Positions 12,069 through 23,669 of a DNA stretch of 64,000 nt are shown here, in pieces (positions within the stretch are counted from its first letter, which is position 1; every line of letters begins with the position of its first letter). This DNA comes from Takakia lepidozioides (taxonomy: Eukaryota; Streptophyta; Takakiopsida; Takakiales; Takakiaceae). The stretch covers positions 38,855,053 through 38,919,052 of the forward strand of contig CM060732.1 in NCBI GenBank assembly GCA_030704615.1. The letters are read 5' to 3'. The position numbers and the translations under genes were made by a program. The notes beneath the pieces were generated by a model that saw only the letters and a program-made list of their open reading frames with translations, did not search any database and was not told the DNA's origin.

Positions 12069-15000
12069 CTAAGGAACGGCATAGTCTGCCACTTGGCTCG
12101 CAAGAACTTCTCTGATGGCATCACCTTCCTGGGGCTTGTCTGGGGCAGCGGCTCGAGCAGCTGCTAGTCTAGCAGCATAGTTTTGACTTGCAGCATCCAA
12201 AGAATCCGCAGCTTTCTGCTTCAATGCCTCCATCCTATCAAGGGCCTGATCCTGAATTCCACCGGCAGCTCCAGTATCCCAGGTCGAGTCAGCCGTCGTC
12301 GTTGTTTCCCCAGCTCTATCCTGGGCAGACTTTTCAGTCGCCTCGTTGACACTACCCAAGAGCTCCGCGGCCTTCTGCTTCAGCGACTCCCAGGTGAATT
12401 TAGGACCCTCATCATGGTCTCCGGGAGTAGCTCGGGCGGCACCTATGGGCTCGGACGCTTTGTCAGTGGCAGCATCTATCTTCCGAGGAAGCTGCTCCTT
12501 AGTAGCTTCTACGGTCTCTCCTGTTTTCTGCTTAGTAGAATCCCAAGTATCTGCGGTCTTGTCTTTCGCCTCCGCGGCCTTCTCCTTGGCCGCTTCAGTT
12601 GTCTCAGAAGCTTTAGATTGGGTAGACCCCAGCAGTTCCGCAGCTTTCTGCTTTATTACTTCAAACATTGAAGCTGCACCCTGCGCAGATTCCCCCGCCT
12701 TGTCTTGGGCAGCTGCAGCAGTTTCAGATGCTCTATCCTTAGTTGCATTCACTGTGGAACTGGCACTTTCCTTCGCTCCTTGAGCCCCATCTTTGGCAGC
12801 TTCAGCAGTTTCGGATGCTTTATCCTTAGTTGCATCCACTGAGGATTTGACACTTTCCTTCGCTCCTTGAGCCCCATCTTTGGCAGCGTCAACAGTTTCA
12901 GATGCTTTATCCTTTGTTGCATCCACTGAGGATTTGACACTTTCCTTCGTGCCTTGAACCTTGTCCTTTGCTGCGCCTGTCAGCTCCCCTGTCTGCTCCT
13001 TAGTAGCTTCTACGGTCTCTCCTGTTTTCTGCTTAGTAGAATCCCAAGTATCTGCGGTCGTGTCTTTCGCATCCGCGGTCTTCTCCTTGGCCGCTTCAGT
13101 TGTCTCAGAAGCTTTAGATTGGGTAGACCCCAGCAGTTCCGCAGCTTTCTGCTTTATTACTTCAAACATTGAAGCTGCACCCTGCGCAGATTCCCCCGCC
13201 TTGTCTTGGACAGCTGCAGCAGTTTCAGATGCTCTATCCTTAGTTGCATTCACTGTGGAACTGGCACTTTCCTTCGCTCCTTGAGCCCCATCTTTGGCAG
13301 CTTCAGCAGTTTCGAATGCTTTATCCTTAGTTGCATCCACTGAGGATTTGACACTTTCCTTCGCTCCTTGAGCCCCATCTTTGGCAGCGTCAACAGTTTC
13401 AGATGCTTTATCCTTTGTTGCATCCACTGAGGATTTGACACTTTCCTTCGTGCCTTGAACCTTGTCCTTTGCTGCGCCTGTCAGCTCCCCTGTCTGCTCC
13501 TTAGTAGCTTCTACGGTCTCTCCTGTTTTCTGCTTAGTAGAATCCCAAGTATCTGCGGTCGTGTCTTTCGCATCCGCGGTCTTCTCCTTGGCCGCTTCAG
13601 TTGTCTCAGAAGCTTTAGATTGGGTAGACCCCAGCAGTTCCGCAGCTTTCTGCTTTATTACTTCAAACATTGAAGCTGCACCCTGCGCAGATTCCCCCGC
13701 CTTGTCTTGGGCAGCTGCAGCAGTTTCAGATGCTCTATCCTTAGTTGCATTCACTGTGGAACTGGCACTTTCCTTCGCTCCTTGAGCCCCATCTTTGGCA
13801 GCTTCAGCAGTTTCGGATGCTTTATCCTTAGTTGCATCCACTGAGGATTTGACACTTTCCTTCGCTCCTTGAGCCCCATCTTTGGCAGCGTCGGCAGTTT
13901 CAGATGCTTTATCCTTAGTTGCATCCACTGAGGATTTGACACTTTCCTTCGTGCCTTGAACCTTGTCCTTTGCTGCGCCTGTCAGCTCCCCTGTCTTCTG
14001 CTTGGTAGCCTCCCACGTCTCTGCGGCCGTACTCTTCGCTGCATCGGTGTACTCTGCTGCCTTCGGCGAAGCAGTATCCTTCGTCTCTGCTGCTGTTTGC
14101 TTTGTTGAAACAACCGTACCCGCGACGGCCTGCTTAGCTTGTTCAGCATAATCGTAGGTACGATCCTTTGTTTTCGCTAACCTGTTGACAATCAGGCAAC
14201 AAGAGAGCAATCAAGATCAAAAAGTTTCAACTGCACATGATTTTGTTTCCCACCCCTTTCGGTCTTTCTGCCATTAGATCTTCTTCAAACACCAGCCTTT
14301 TGCCAAAAGCTTCTCTCTCTCATCAGTCTAAATCCAAGTTACAGCCACAATGCATCATGTTATGGGGTGAAAAGAAGCATCATCGAAAACTTCCATCTGC
14401 AATCAGTTCCAACAGATCACCCTCTTCACCCACTCTGACCAGATTCAGTTCTACTGCTTATCCGCATTCCAACTCAATATCTCTGTTCCATAGTAGCTTC
14501 TTACGTTTCCTGGGTGCCCTCCTTGGCGCTCTGGGCAGCCTCCGATGCCGCCTCCGTGGTCTGCTCCAACTTCTCCTTCGCCGTAAGCTTAAGCTCGTTC
14601 AGCTTCTCAATTGCTACCTGCGTATATTCATAGAGTGTATCCTGCATAACAACCACCACCATAACCTTAAATACACAGCTCTGCCAAGCCAGCCTTGAAT
14701 CTTCCAGCCAATTTCCGGAGCAACTCTGCCACGTATCACCGTTAGGAGACAACACTATACATGCAGATGCTCTCCACAAGTGCTCTGCAAGGAAAAACAA
14801 TTTTCGAAGAAAATCGGGCAGAGACTCACCGTGGTGGTGTCTTTAGCTTGCGAAGCATAATCGACAGTATCCTCCATGGCGGCCGCAGCTGCATCCTTGG
14901 CAGCCTGGTACCGATCCTCAGCAGTTTTCAGGACAGAGATCCCTTGGTCTTGAGCGGCCCCCTTGGTGTGCTGCAGGGACTCCTTGGCCAAGTCGGTAGC

Positions 15001-15081
15001 TTTGGAGGCCTTCTCCCTCGACTCTTGTGCCCTTCGATCGGCCTCAGCCCTGAGCTGTGGGTCTCCCCTCTCGGACGCCAT
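12069..15081 (-). CDS. long LEA-type protein with 167-residue repeats
   Basis: A late-embryogenesis-abundant (group 3-like) protein, expected to be disordered when hydrated and helical on drying, protecting proteins or membranes under desiccation. Three exons join in frame: 15081-14830, 14641-14505 and 14181-12069 (252+137+2113 nt, 833 aa). Donors are ACG|GTGAGT and AAAC|GTAAGA, and acceptors TATGCAG and CAACAG. The start MASERGDPQ is chosen because upstream codons lack LEA character. Eleven-residue amphipathic motifs such as KDKASETADAAKDGAQ repeat throughout, with almost no aromatic residues. Exon 3 contains three near-identical 167-aa blocks. Group 3 proteins are usually a few hundred residues, so the gene is much enlarged. 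Long ORFs on the opposite strand are shadows of the repeats. Confidence 0.9.
12485..13985 (-). repeat. 501-bp tandem repeats within the LEA gene
   Basis: Three almost identical 501-bp units lie head to tail. For example, the segment read on + as CTGCGCCTGTCAGCTCCCCT recurs at about 12973, 13474 and 13975. Each unit encodes 167 residues, so copy-number change keeps the frame. Few differences separate the copies (for instance TCTTGGGC against TCTTGGAC), which points to recent duplication or ongoing homogenisation. Confidence 0.93.
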
Positions 15082-15289
15082 CGCCAAACCTTCCTTCACC
15101 GTGCTTCCAAGCTCCCAACGGAAACAAGTCCTTACATACCTGCTTCTGCAAATCCCCCACAACTATACCTGCGAGAGATACCATCCATCACCCACTTGGC
15201 AACAACATGTAGGAAACGCGTGTCGTGTTGCCACATGTCTGGTGAAGTGGCACCCAGGACTTTCACCAGCAGTTCCACGTCCCCTAGGG

Positions 15290-15440
15290 TGTGTAAAATG
15301 TAGGGCCCACCCAAATGGGAGAGTTAGCCGCAAGACGAAGCATTGGGTGTAGTTGCTGATGAAGCTTTGGCCCATCCAGATTTGAACCCAGTATCACCTG
15401 GTTAGATCCACTAGCCCCAAAATATAGGTACCACTTGTTT
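15290..15440 (-). repeat. possible tRNA-derived SINE
   Basis: Read on the minus strand, GGGGCTAGTGG resembles a pol III A box and GGGTTCAAATCTGG, about 25 bases on, resembles a B box. The stretch between does not fold into a full tRNA cloverleaf, so a SINE or tRNA relic is likelier than a tRNA gene. I see no poly-A tail or target duplication. Confidence 0.3.
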
Positions 15441-15444
15441 ACTT

Positions 15445-16835
15445 TATTTTTGTAAGAGGAAGCCACCATGTCATCCAATTGAATGCAGGTCAATTGAAAG
15501 TGGGAAGACGACTTGTGTGTGGTGACAGAGATCCCAGACCTTCCCGAGCATAGAATCCACTCACAAAACAATGGACTCCTCTTTGGTTCTAGTCCCCACC
15601 AGTTACCTGCATTCCTATGACACGCCTACTCCTCAAAGAGCTTGCAGGCAAGATCCAGGTCGCTTTGAGTAGATCATACACATAGTACTAGCAGGAAAAC
15701 TTCAACGTCTCAGAGAAACTATGGATCTTTTTAACTCTTACAACCAATAAAATAGTATTTCAGTTCCCGCCAACTCAGGAACTAGGCTTCAGAACAAAAT
15801 ACCCAGGTTTCACACCATTGCAAAAGAGACTCTGACTCATTGAGAAAAACGAAATCACGTAACATCTTCCCCACAGTTGCATCCTTGATCATGTTTGCAA
15901 CCACAGAAAGTCCAACCTCAAGCAATAAGTGGAGGGAAAATTTTGTTTTCAGGGAATATCAAGGACTGGTGGTTTTAGAGGAGTTAAAATCAAAGGACAA
16001 GCCTTCAGTGGCTGATCCAAATTGTCACATTTAGGAAATCCTACCAGGCCACATAGTAGACACTAAGAGGTGGCCCCTCAAAATGTACAAGCAACTGCTC
16101 TGATCAAGATAAGTAACAAACACGCCATACAAAAGATGACAACTCTACGGGGTTACATCCAGCCAAATCTACGTCACAAGCACCTGGCAGCGCATGGAAC
16201 TTTCACAGCTTGCAACCACACAGCCCATCATTCCTGGCTGAAGGGTGAATCACCGCATTTCTGTGCATAAGCAAGAACAAGATTGTGATGCATCATCTGA
16301 AGAAAAGCTTACTCGTCCCCCAATTATGAGCTTCCATTCCAAGCAGTCCATAACACACCGCAAAGTGTCCTCTGGTGACTATGACGAGACGAATTGCTTG
16401 CACTTACGACAGCTGTTGTACGCAAAAAGAACCATGATAGCTGCAGTCTTGGACTTAGAAAACTCAAGATGGCACCCAAGTTTGGTAGTAACAGCTGGCT
16501 GCTGAACGTCACCACACAAACACACACACACACACACATACCCCAGGGGATGTAGACTACTCCTTCAAGGAGAGGTAAGGACAGATTACGGCACATTTGA
16601 TCATTGAGAGTTCCATGTGGTTCAGAGGAAGAAAAGAGTGTGGAGATCTGTGGTCAGAAACCGAAAAAGTTGAACTGGGCATCGGCACTGCACTAGTATC
16701 AAGAAGGGAACACGGTCCATTACTCTTCATTTGCTTGCTGCCGAAATTCTGAGAGTTGGGGCTCTCCACTGACAACCTCACTGTGAGCAAAGTATCATGG
16801 GTGTTGAATCCTCCCAACCTTCAAAGGAGCATAGG
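15445..16835. other. intergenic DNA, no gene recognised
   Basis: This lies between the LEA gene and the OB-fold gene. It contains a short (CA)n microsatellite at about 16515-16540. Scattered short ORFs show no family resemblance. Confidence 0.45.
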
Positions 16836-16840
16836 CAGAA

Positions 16841-18346
16841 TCATGCATCAGTCACATTCACCAGTTCATACTCAACCAAGGAGAGATTGTTGTCCTCTTT
16901 CACACTGAAGTCAGCAGGTTCAGCCACCTCAACCCTCCCCCATTTATCCACAGCCAGTCGCATTGACCCCTTGAACATGTCGATCTTTGCATTCCGTAAA
17001 ATTACGGTTACCCCTTCCTTCATCATGTCCACTATTGTTGGAAACACCACAGAAGGACAGCCATAATCAATTCCTCAACGCAAGGATGCCATATTAGCCC
17101 GACATCATCACCTCAAACACTACATGTACACAACATCAACTACCATAGATGTCCAACCTAACCTTGTTTAGTTATCAAAATTGCTCTTAGAAACTAAACA
17201 CAGACTGTCCTAGCACCTAAAGCTGTTTAACCGTCAGCTAACTTCTGCTTACAACAGAGGGCTAAGTTAGAAAAACACCAGAAGCAACAGCAAGGGATAG
17301 ACGAACAGCAATTGCACATGACCCCCCTTGTTGGTCTTCTGAGTAAAATTTGAGTCTCAGGGTATGAAAAGTCAAGAAAGTCTACGCTCTATGTATGTGG
17401 ACAGGCTACAATGCATTATATTATTCGGTCTTCATTTCATATTCTTTAATGCATCCTTCTACACAATGTCAGCAATTGTAGCCTATCTATATAGGTGTAG
17501 CATAGACATTTGTGCAGATAACCTACTGCAATTCTACTCAGACAGAAAAAAAAAAAAGGATCCACAAGGCACACCTGGTTTTGCAATGCCTCTCTCTTCA
17601 AACTAAAACTAATTCACTCTAAAGTACTCCACAGGATTAACACAGGGTTAGCAGGACCTGACCTGTCAGTTGGAATCTGGTTATAACTGTCAGCTATGTT
17701 TGACAATTTAAGACAGATAGGCTTTTTGCCAGGCCGACCAGCTACCTGAAGTACTTAATTAAGCAGTGGAAAAGGTTTGCATATGCTCCATTAGTGACAT
17801 ACAGGTACTGCAGAGCTAGGCGGCTTGAAACCCTAAGATGTGGAGGGAAAGGCAGGAGCTTCAGTATAGCCGGGTGCTAAGGAGTGCTTCAGATGCTCAG
17901 ACAACAACGAGGCATTTACCATGGTGTTTCAACAAAGCTGATTGTTCTATCGAGTACAGGGTTCCAAAATAACTTAATCGCATTTCCTGAAGGAAACGAT
18001 TTAAGGAAATGTCACCAAGCTATTATGTCAGCTGCAAGGAAAAACTAATGGAACCGTAATGATCAAAAAATAATAGAGCAGCAAATCAATGACTTGAGGC
18101 TTAAATCGCACGATTTAGGTTACCTTGCTCATTTCTGGCAGTGAAGACAATGACGCCCGTGTCATCTCCAACGATACACTCAGCAATACGCACATGACGC
18201 ACTTGGTTGCCATCCGGACGCGCCTTCTGAAGTACCAGCTTTGCGCTTACCACCTTGACGGTTACAGTGTGACCTGAGGTACCCGGCCGCAGTTGATCCA
18301 CCTTAATGAATACAGGCTTCCGAAGAGTGGAATTTGCAGCTGCCAT
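16841..18346 (-). CDS. OB-fold nucleic-acid-binding protein, two exons
   Basis: A small single-OB-fold protein of the plant family related to SOSS-B/RPA-like single-strand DNA-binding subunits. It probably binds ssDNA or RNA, and its exact role is not established here. Exon 1 is 18346-18124 and exon 2 is 17031-16841, giving 137 aa. Exon 1 (MAAANSTLRKPVFIKVDQL, then RIAECIVGDDTGVIVFTARNE) ends at CAAG|GTAAC, and exon 2 resumes after CAACAATAG as TGGACATGATGAAG, joining to EQVDMMK in frame. Exon 2 holds ATVILRNAKIDMFKG-type sequence (here VTVILRNAKIDMFKGS) and ends NLSLVEYELVNVTDA. Length and motifs fit the family throughout and no lesion is seen. The intron of about 1.1 kb (17032-18123) contains no other gene I can support. 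Confidence 0.92.
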
Positions 18347-18349
18347 TTC

Positions 18350-19765
18350 CTCAGAGAAGGTATTACAACTTAAGCCTGTATATGTTCGAAAAAGCCTTGC
18401 TTTATCTTTCAACCGATCTCAGAACAACCTGGTAAAGGCAACGTCAGATTCATGTCACAACCGATGCAGCGAACGCAAGACAACACAACACAACACCAGA
18501 ACTAACATCCAATAATGGCACCAAACCAAGCCTTTTACCACTAAGCTAATCATTATCTGTCAACGCCTCTTTTCTCCGCAAGCGAAACAACACACACACT
18601 CTCTCTCTCCCCCCTAACCTATCTTTCGCGACTCCCTAAGATACCACCAGACAACATGAGCGTCACCTGCAATGATCACAATTCCCTCACACCTCAAGAC
18701 CTTTCCTGATACGCATAAAACTCGTCTCGGGAAAGCGATCTACCTAACTTAACACGACAGGTTCAATATCGACCAGAAGAGCGACAACACACAAAGAGAG
18801 AGAAGCGGTTTCACTCTCAGACCTAGTTGCCGCCTCCGCTGTTACGAACGCCACAAAAGAGCGACGGTCGTACGTGAGGTCGAAGATGCAGTGGCCGCAG
18901 GTGATGCACGACCACACCACACAAACCGTTTCTAAGTCCCCGTCTTCCCAGGCCACACCGAGGAGCTTTGCTCGGCTCTCTCTCTCTCTCTCTCGCACCT
19001 TGAGAGCTCAACAGTTTGTTGGCCCGCCTGAAACCTTTCCCAATCGCCAGGTGCCCTTTATATATTTAGCCGCCTCAAAGACTGCCTGCGGGGCAAACAG
19101 TATGGGATTATTCTTCCTCCCATTAGTCGATGGTCTAATACATCCCACGGCCCACGGCCCCGGGCCCTATCTCGGACTGGTAAGTTTTCATCCTGAAGCT
19201 TGACAGTGAATGGGATGACGATACCCGCGTGGAGGTAATCCTAATGAACGCAAGCTAGGCGACGCAGGCCATCGTTGGAGTTTAACAACGACGACAATGG
19301 AGCGTAACAAGTAACAACCTTCACAAAGGTAATTGTAACGGAGGGGGAGAAGCACGTTTGCTGGCCTCGGTGTGTGAACGCGCTCTTTGTCGCGAGGGGA
19401 AGAAGGACAGGGGTCCTTGCAGAAATCTATGGTGGAAGAAGCTCCATTACAGCTGCTCGTGCTCGCCGTCTGCCTCAGAGTTTCTGTGTTTTGAAGAAGG
19501 GGGAGTATGTACGCAGTTTGTTGATGGAGGGTTTTAGAAGAGATTGATGCGAGGTTTCTATTTGCGTTGATGTGGGGCCCTCAGGGCGTCGAGGATTGGT
19601 GGTGTGATATTCAGGTGGTCCCAGAGGAAGTTGGTTTGGATACAGTGCAGAAAAGAATTGCAGAAATAGAAGGAGGTCCAATCGTCTCTCAGACTTAAGC
19701 TTAGTTCCTTCGTTTATGTCACTGTCTTGTTTATCACCGGAGGTACACAACAGAAACAGGACGTC
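18350..19765. promoter_or_regulatory. shared upstream region of divergent genes
   Basis: The OB-fold gene (-) and the thiamine pyrophosphokinase gene (+) are head to head across this interval, so it should hold both promoters and 5' leaders. CT-rich tracts occur at about 18597-18612 and 18976-18998, which are common in plant 5' regions, and a TATATATTTA sequence sits near 19060. No transcription start can be assigned from sequence alone. Confidence 0.45.
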
Positions 19766-22707
19766 ATGCCCGAGGTGATGCAGCACTGGTCTGATTATAC
19801 TCTGAGCATCGGTGATGTGAAGCGTGCGGACGCACCTGGCCAGTCGTCTTCTGTGCTGGTGCTTCTCAATTACCGTCTGCCTCGTTACACTCCGTTGCTT
19901 TGGGATCAGGGTATTCACTCCTCTCTCGCTCTGGTTGTCGTTCCCTGTTTGTGTAGCACAGTGGAGCCCCGTCTCTTGAGTTTTCGCTCTTCCTCAATTT
20001 GGCAACCCTCTCTGCTTCTCCGCTGGGTTTGTTTTCGCTCTAGCATCACTGCTGCTTTTGAAGTTCAATACTTTGACGACTTGTATGTTATTCCAACTTC
20101 GCATGACCACGAAAATAGGACGCTCCGATTCCGTGTGCGTTCTGCTGTTTGTGGAGAACAGGGCGTGCCGTATTTGACCGAAGAGGTCTTAGGTTGGCAG
20201 CACGTTTTCGTAACAATCATGTTACAGACTAAATTTGTTTTGTGTGTGAGTGAGAGGGGGAGAGAGAGAGAGGAGAAGACACTTTATCAGTAGTTTGATG
20301 GTGCAACAGACAAGAATGGGCAGCTGATAAATGGGTGTGCAGGGGGCTACAGCTTGCCTGCGCGTTTGTGCCGATGGAGGTGCCAACCGTTTGTATGATG
20401 AGCTCCCTCTGTTGCTCCCCGGCCAAGACCCAGCCCTTGTGCGTCATCGGTATGCTCTCGTTGCCTTTTTCTGATGTTTCTGTCTCAATTCTATGTCCAC
20501 CTCTTGACTTTGCCTCGCAGCTTGTCGAGTGAACAAGTCTCCTTATTTTTCTTATTCTTTTTCTTATTTCTTTCTTTCTTTCAGAAACAGATTCAACCAC
20601 AAAATATACTCTAGGACTGAGGTCTTTACACCATACTTAGAAAATGGGAGGGAAACTCCAGGGGCTGGAGAGCTCGCACCCTTAATGTTATCATCTCAAT
20701 TCCCACAACACCGGTTTTGTTACTGTGAGTGAAGGCGGCGTGATCCACGTAAAATCAAGTCTGCTGTTAAAGTGCCGCTTTTCAACATTTGGATGACTGG
20801 AGTCAAGTCCATTTGTAAAGGCAAGTCCCATTGGAGAGAGTTCTGTGCCATTGGTGGCCCCATTCTGTTCTTCTGTGCGCTTCTCCTCTTTTCTCTTAAC
20901 TGGGCATGGGGTTTATGGCCACAAGGCCACTGCCAGCATGGACTAACGAGGACATTGCCTCTTATTCCTCACATTCTCTCCCTGCCCCTCTCCCACAAAT
21001 CGCACTTGATGTCTTAGGATATGGTTTATGGGGGAATGCAGGCACAAGCCAGATGTGATAAAAGGAGACTTGGATTCGATTCGTCCTGAAGTGAAAGATT
21101 TCTATGCAAAATTGGTAACCTCTTGCTGTCACAGTCACTTCACCAGTTTGAAATATAGTTGTGAAGTGCTTCATTGGATGTTTCAACGGAACTGTGTTTG
21201 TGTCCTAAGGGGTGTGTAGGGTTAAATTTTTTGATTGACCCGTCAAGTCAGCACTTTGAATCAAATAAGATCACGTTCCCACCAGAGTTAGTCATAAAGT
21301 GTTCAATGTCGTTGGTATTTGAATGTTTTCTTGATAAGTTTAAAGGTTACAGAGGAAAGTCTTAGCATTGATCTACTTACGGTAAATTAGGCCCTTGTCT
21401 AGCCACGAAGTGGGGTTGGAGAGAGATCACCAGATCTGGGGGTTTGAACTGGGGTGAAGACAAGACTGAGAGATACAATTGTTGGGCGATGCAGGGTACT
21501 ACAATTGTCGACCAGTCATATGACCAGGATACCACTGACCTTCACAAATGTGTGGTTTTTATAAGAGACTGCACACCTGACTTGGACAAGTCCCATGTGA
21601 GTGTTTGCCTCGTCTTTCAAGATGTTGTGTGGGGGAGAGAGACTATACTCCATGTATGGTAGCCTTTGGCTCTATGCTGAGCAGAAAAGAGAGGGCATAA
21701 GGAGAGGCCTTAAGGTGGCAAGACAAGAGAAATTGGGGTGAACTACTGAAGTCTCAGTTCTACCTTGGTATGCACCTCTGTAAGAGAACAATTTTCTTTT
21801 TGGTCTTCAGTTCTCCAAGTGGGGTTGCTTTCCAACAGGCCCCCCCCCATGCATGAGAAAGTGCTCACCATCTTTCAGCATCATGCCAACTGATGGGATA
21901 TATGGCTTTCCATGCTCCCTGTACAGAGGCTGGCAAGCTAGTCTTAGTTTGGGCCCTTAGTTCTTGAGTCCCATTTTTCCATTTCCTCCCCTGACTCCTG
22001 CCCTTGAAATAATTAAGGACTTAGTGACTTGGCCTATTTGACAGGTTGGTCTTGCTTCAGAGGGACTGATGAACAGAGTTTTGATACCTATGTGTCATCA
22101 AGTCAAGCCAGTTGTTGCCACCACCCCACCTTACATTCATCTCTTTCTAATCAAGATCCTGATTCCGATCTCACACCAAAACTCACGGTTCTGAAGGAAG
22201 CTGAAAGAGAGTGACAATTCTGCTGGCTCTTTAGCACTTGATTAAAAAAATCTCTGGTTTGGGCGCCAGAGCTGTGCTCCTTATATGCTTCCCTCTCATA
22301 TATAAGTGCATGGAGATGCTTGTCAGCTAAAGGTTCTGGTGGTGGGAGCACTGGGAGGGAGGTTTGACCACGAAGCTGCCAACATCAACATTCTCTATGT
22401 TTTTTCCAATGTGCTACGCATCGTGCTGTTAAGTGAAGAGAGTTCGGTTACACTACTATCCCCTGGCTTCCTACATGAGATTCACGTGGACCGTGTATTT
22501 GAGGGCCCTCATTGTGGCCTTGTTCCTTTAGGTGGTCCATCCACATCTACTACCACCACTGGTCTTCATTGGAACTTAAGTGAGTATGAAGGGAGACGGC
22601 CGGATTCAGTGGTTGTCAATGTGTTTTTGGTAAAGGGAAAAGCAAAGGAGATTGTGAGAGTGGAGAGGATTTGCGAGGGGAGTGGAGGAGAAATTGTGCT
22701 ATCATGA
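19766..22707 (+). CDS. TPK: thiamine pyrophosphokinase
   Basis: The enzyme transfers pyrophosphate from ATP to thiamine to make the cofactor thiamine diphosphate, in the cytosol in plants. Exon 1 begins at 19766 and contains VLVLLNYRLPRYTPLLW. Exon 2 (20343-20449) has LRVCADGGANRLYDELP, part of the substrate site. Exon 3 (21042-21114) has KPDVIKGDLDSIRPEVK. Exon 4 (21495-21596) has DQDTTDLHKC. Exon 5 starts at 22327 with LKVLVVGALGGRFDHEAANIN and continues to TTTTGLHWNL. The first intron's donor is uncertain: CAG at 19909 is followed by GGT, and CTCTG|GTTGTC near 19930 also keeps the frame. The C-terminus is uncertain too, either read-through to 22707 or use of the GTGAGT at 22580 with an exon I cannot identify. 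Confidence 0.88.
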
Positions 22708-22709
22708 TG

Positions 22710-23545
22710 AGAGTTGTGACTTTCAGTCTTCCTATTTTGATGAGGAGAGTTGACGAGGTTGCGAATTTACAAGTAAATCAAAACAGCTTTCTGATGTCTT
22801 GTGCCTGTTACTGCTGTTGTTGGTTTGTCTTTCCGGCATGATGCAGGATTGTGACCTTGCCGATATATATGGAGAGTGAGGGATATGTGCTATTTTGTAA
22901 CACAGAAAATACATGCCCATTTACAGACCTAAGGGGGCTGCTGAGCAGTTTTAACACTTTCTTGGTGATGGCTGCCTGCAGACAAGACAGCAATGGCGTT
23001 TGGATCATTGATCAGCACCTGCAATACTCTTGAGAATGACGTAGTGACTGTGGACTCTGACGCATATTTGCTTTGGACTACTGAAATTCGATACCATCCG
23101 TAGATGCTCCTCTTGATTGATTATGGCTTTCACTCCACTGCAAGACTGTAGATACTCTGGAAAGATTACATTGTAATGACTGTAGCCTCGCAGGGGTTTG
23201 CCTTTCAAGCCCGTCTTTGCGAGCCCGAGTGCGAGATCATGCCCCTTGTAGCGATCTGCTGCGTGCACTCCTGGATGTCTGTGTTCGAGCTTGTGAATCC
23301 CTCGGCAGTTTTCGATTCTAAGAAGAAATAGACCAACATAAAGACTACCGAGGGAGTAATGGATGACCCCAGTTACCGCATTTGTGCATAGCCTATATAT
23401 TCCATAGTGTTCACACCATAAGGCGGGAACTATATCATTTGCTGCAAAAGAGAGTGTTGGATCCAAGGAAAGGCTCAGTGTGAGGCAGGGGTTTGGTAGC
23501 TTAGATCCGATCACTCCATTTTGTTTTTGAGGGAGGAAGCAGGCG
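22710..23545. other. intergenic gap
   Basis: This holds the 3' flank of the pyrophosphokinase gene and the upstream flank of the WD40-type exon. No coding or repeat structure is recognised. Confidence 0.45.
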
Positions 23546-23548
23546 CTG

Positions 23549-23666
23549 ATGGAGAAGAGGAAAGCACAAGTGCCTTTGGTGTGTCATGGCCATTCACGTC
23601 CTATTGTGGATTTGTCATACAGTCCTAAAACTCCGGATGGGTTTTTCTTGGTCAGCGCCAGTAAAG
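23549..23666 (+). CDS. STRAP-like WD40 protein, first exon only
   Basis: The exon starts MEKRKAQVPLVCHGHSRPIV and continues DLSYSPKTPDGFFLVSASK, the conserved N-terminus of serine/threonine kinase receptor-associated protein (STRAP) WD40 proteins, which act as scaffolds in mRNA and signalling complexes. It ends at AAAG|GTATGG, a proper donor in the phase expected for this family. None of the following WD40 exons (which should contain a GETGDWIG-like block) could be found in the rest of the window. The gene is therefore cut off here by a transposon or rearrangement, or has an extremely long first intron. Confidence 0.65.
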
Positions 23667-23669
23667 GTA

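Noticed and set aside
12183-14151. Long plus-strand ORFs across the LEA gene
   Set aside because: They repeat at 501-bp intervals and are the antisense shadow of the LEA repeats.
15340-15420. Functional tRNA gene
   Set aside because: A-box-like and B-box-like words exist, but no anticodon stem or acceptor stem pairs.
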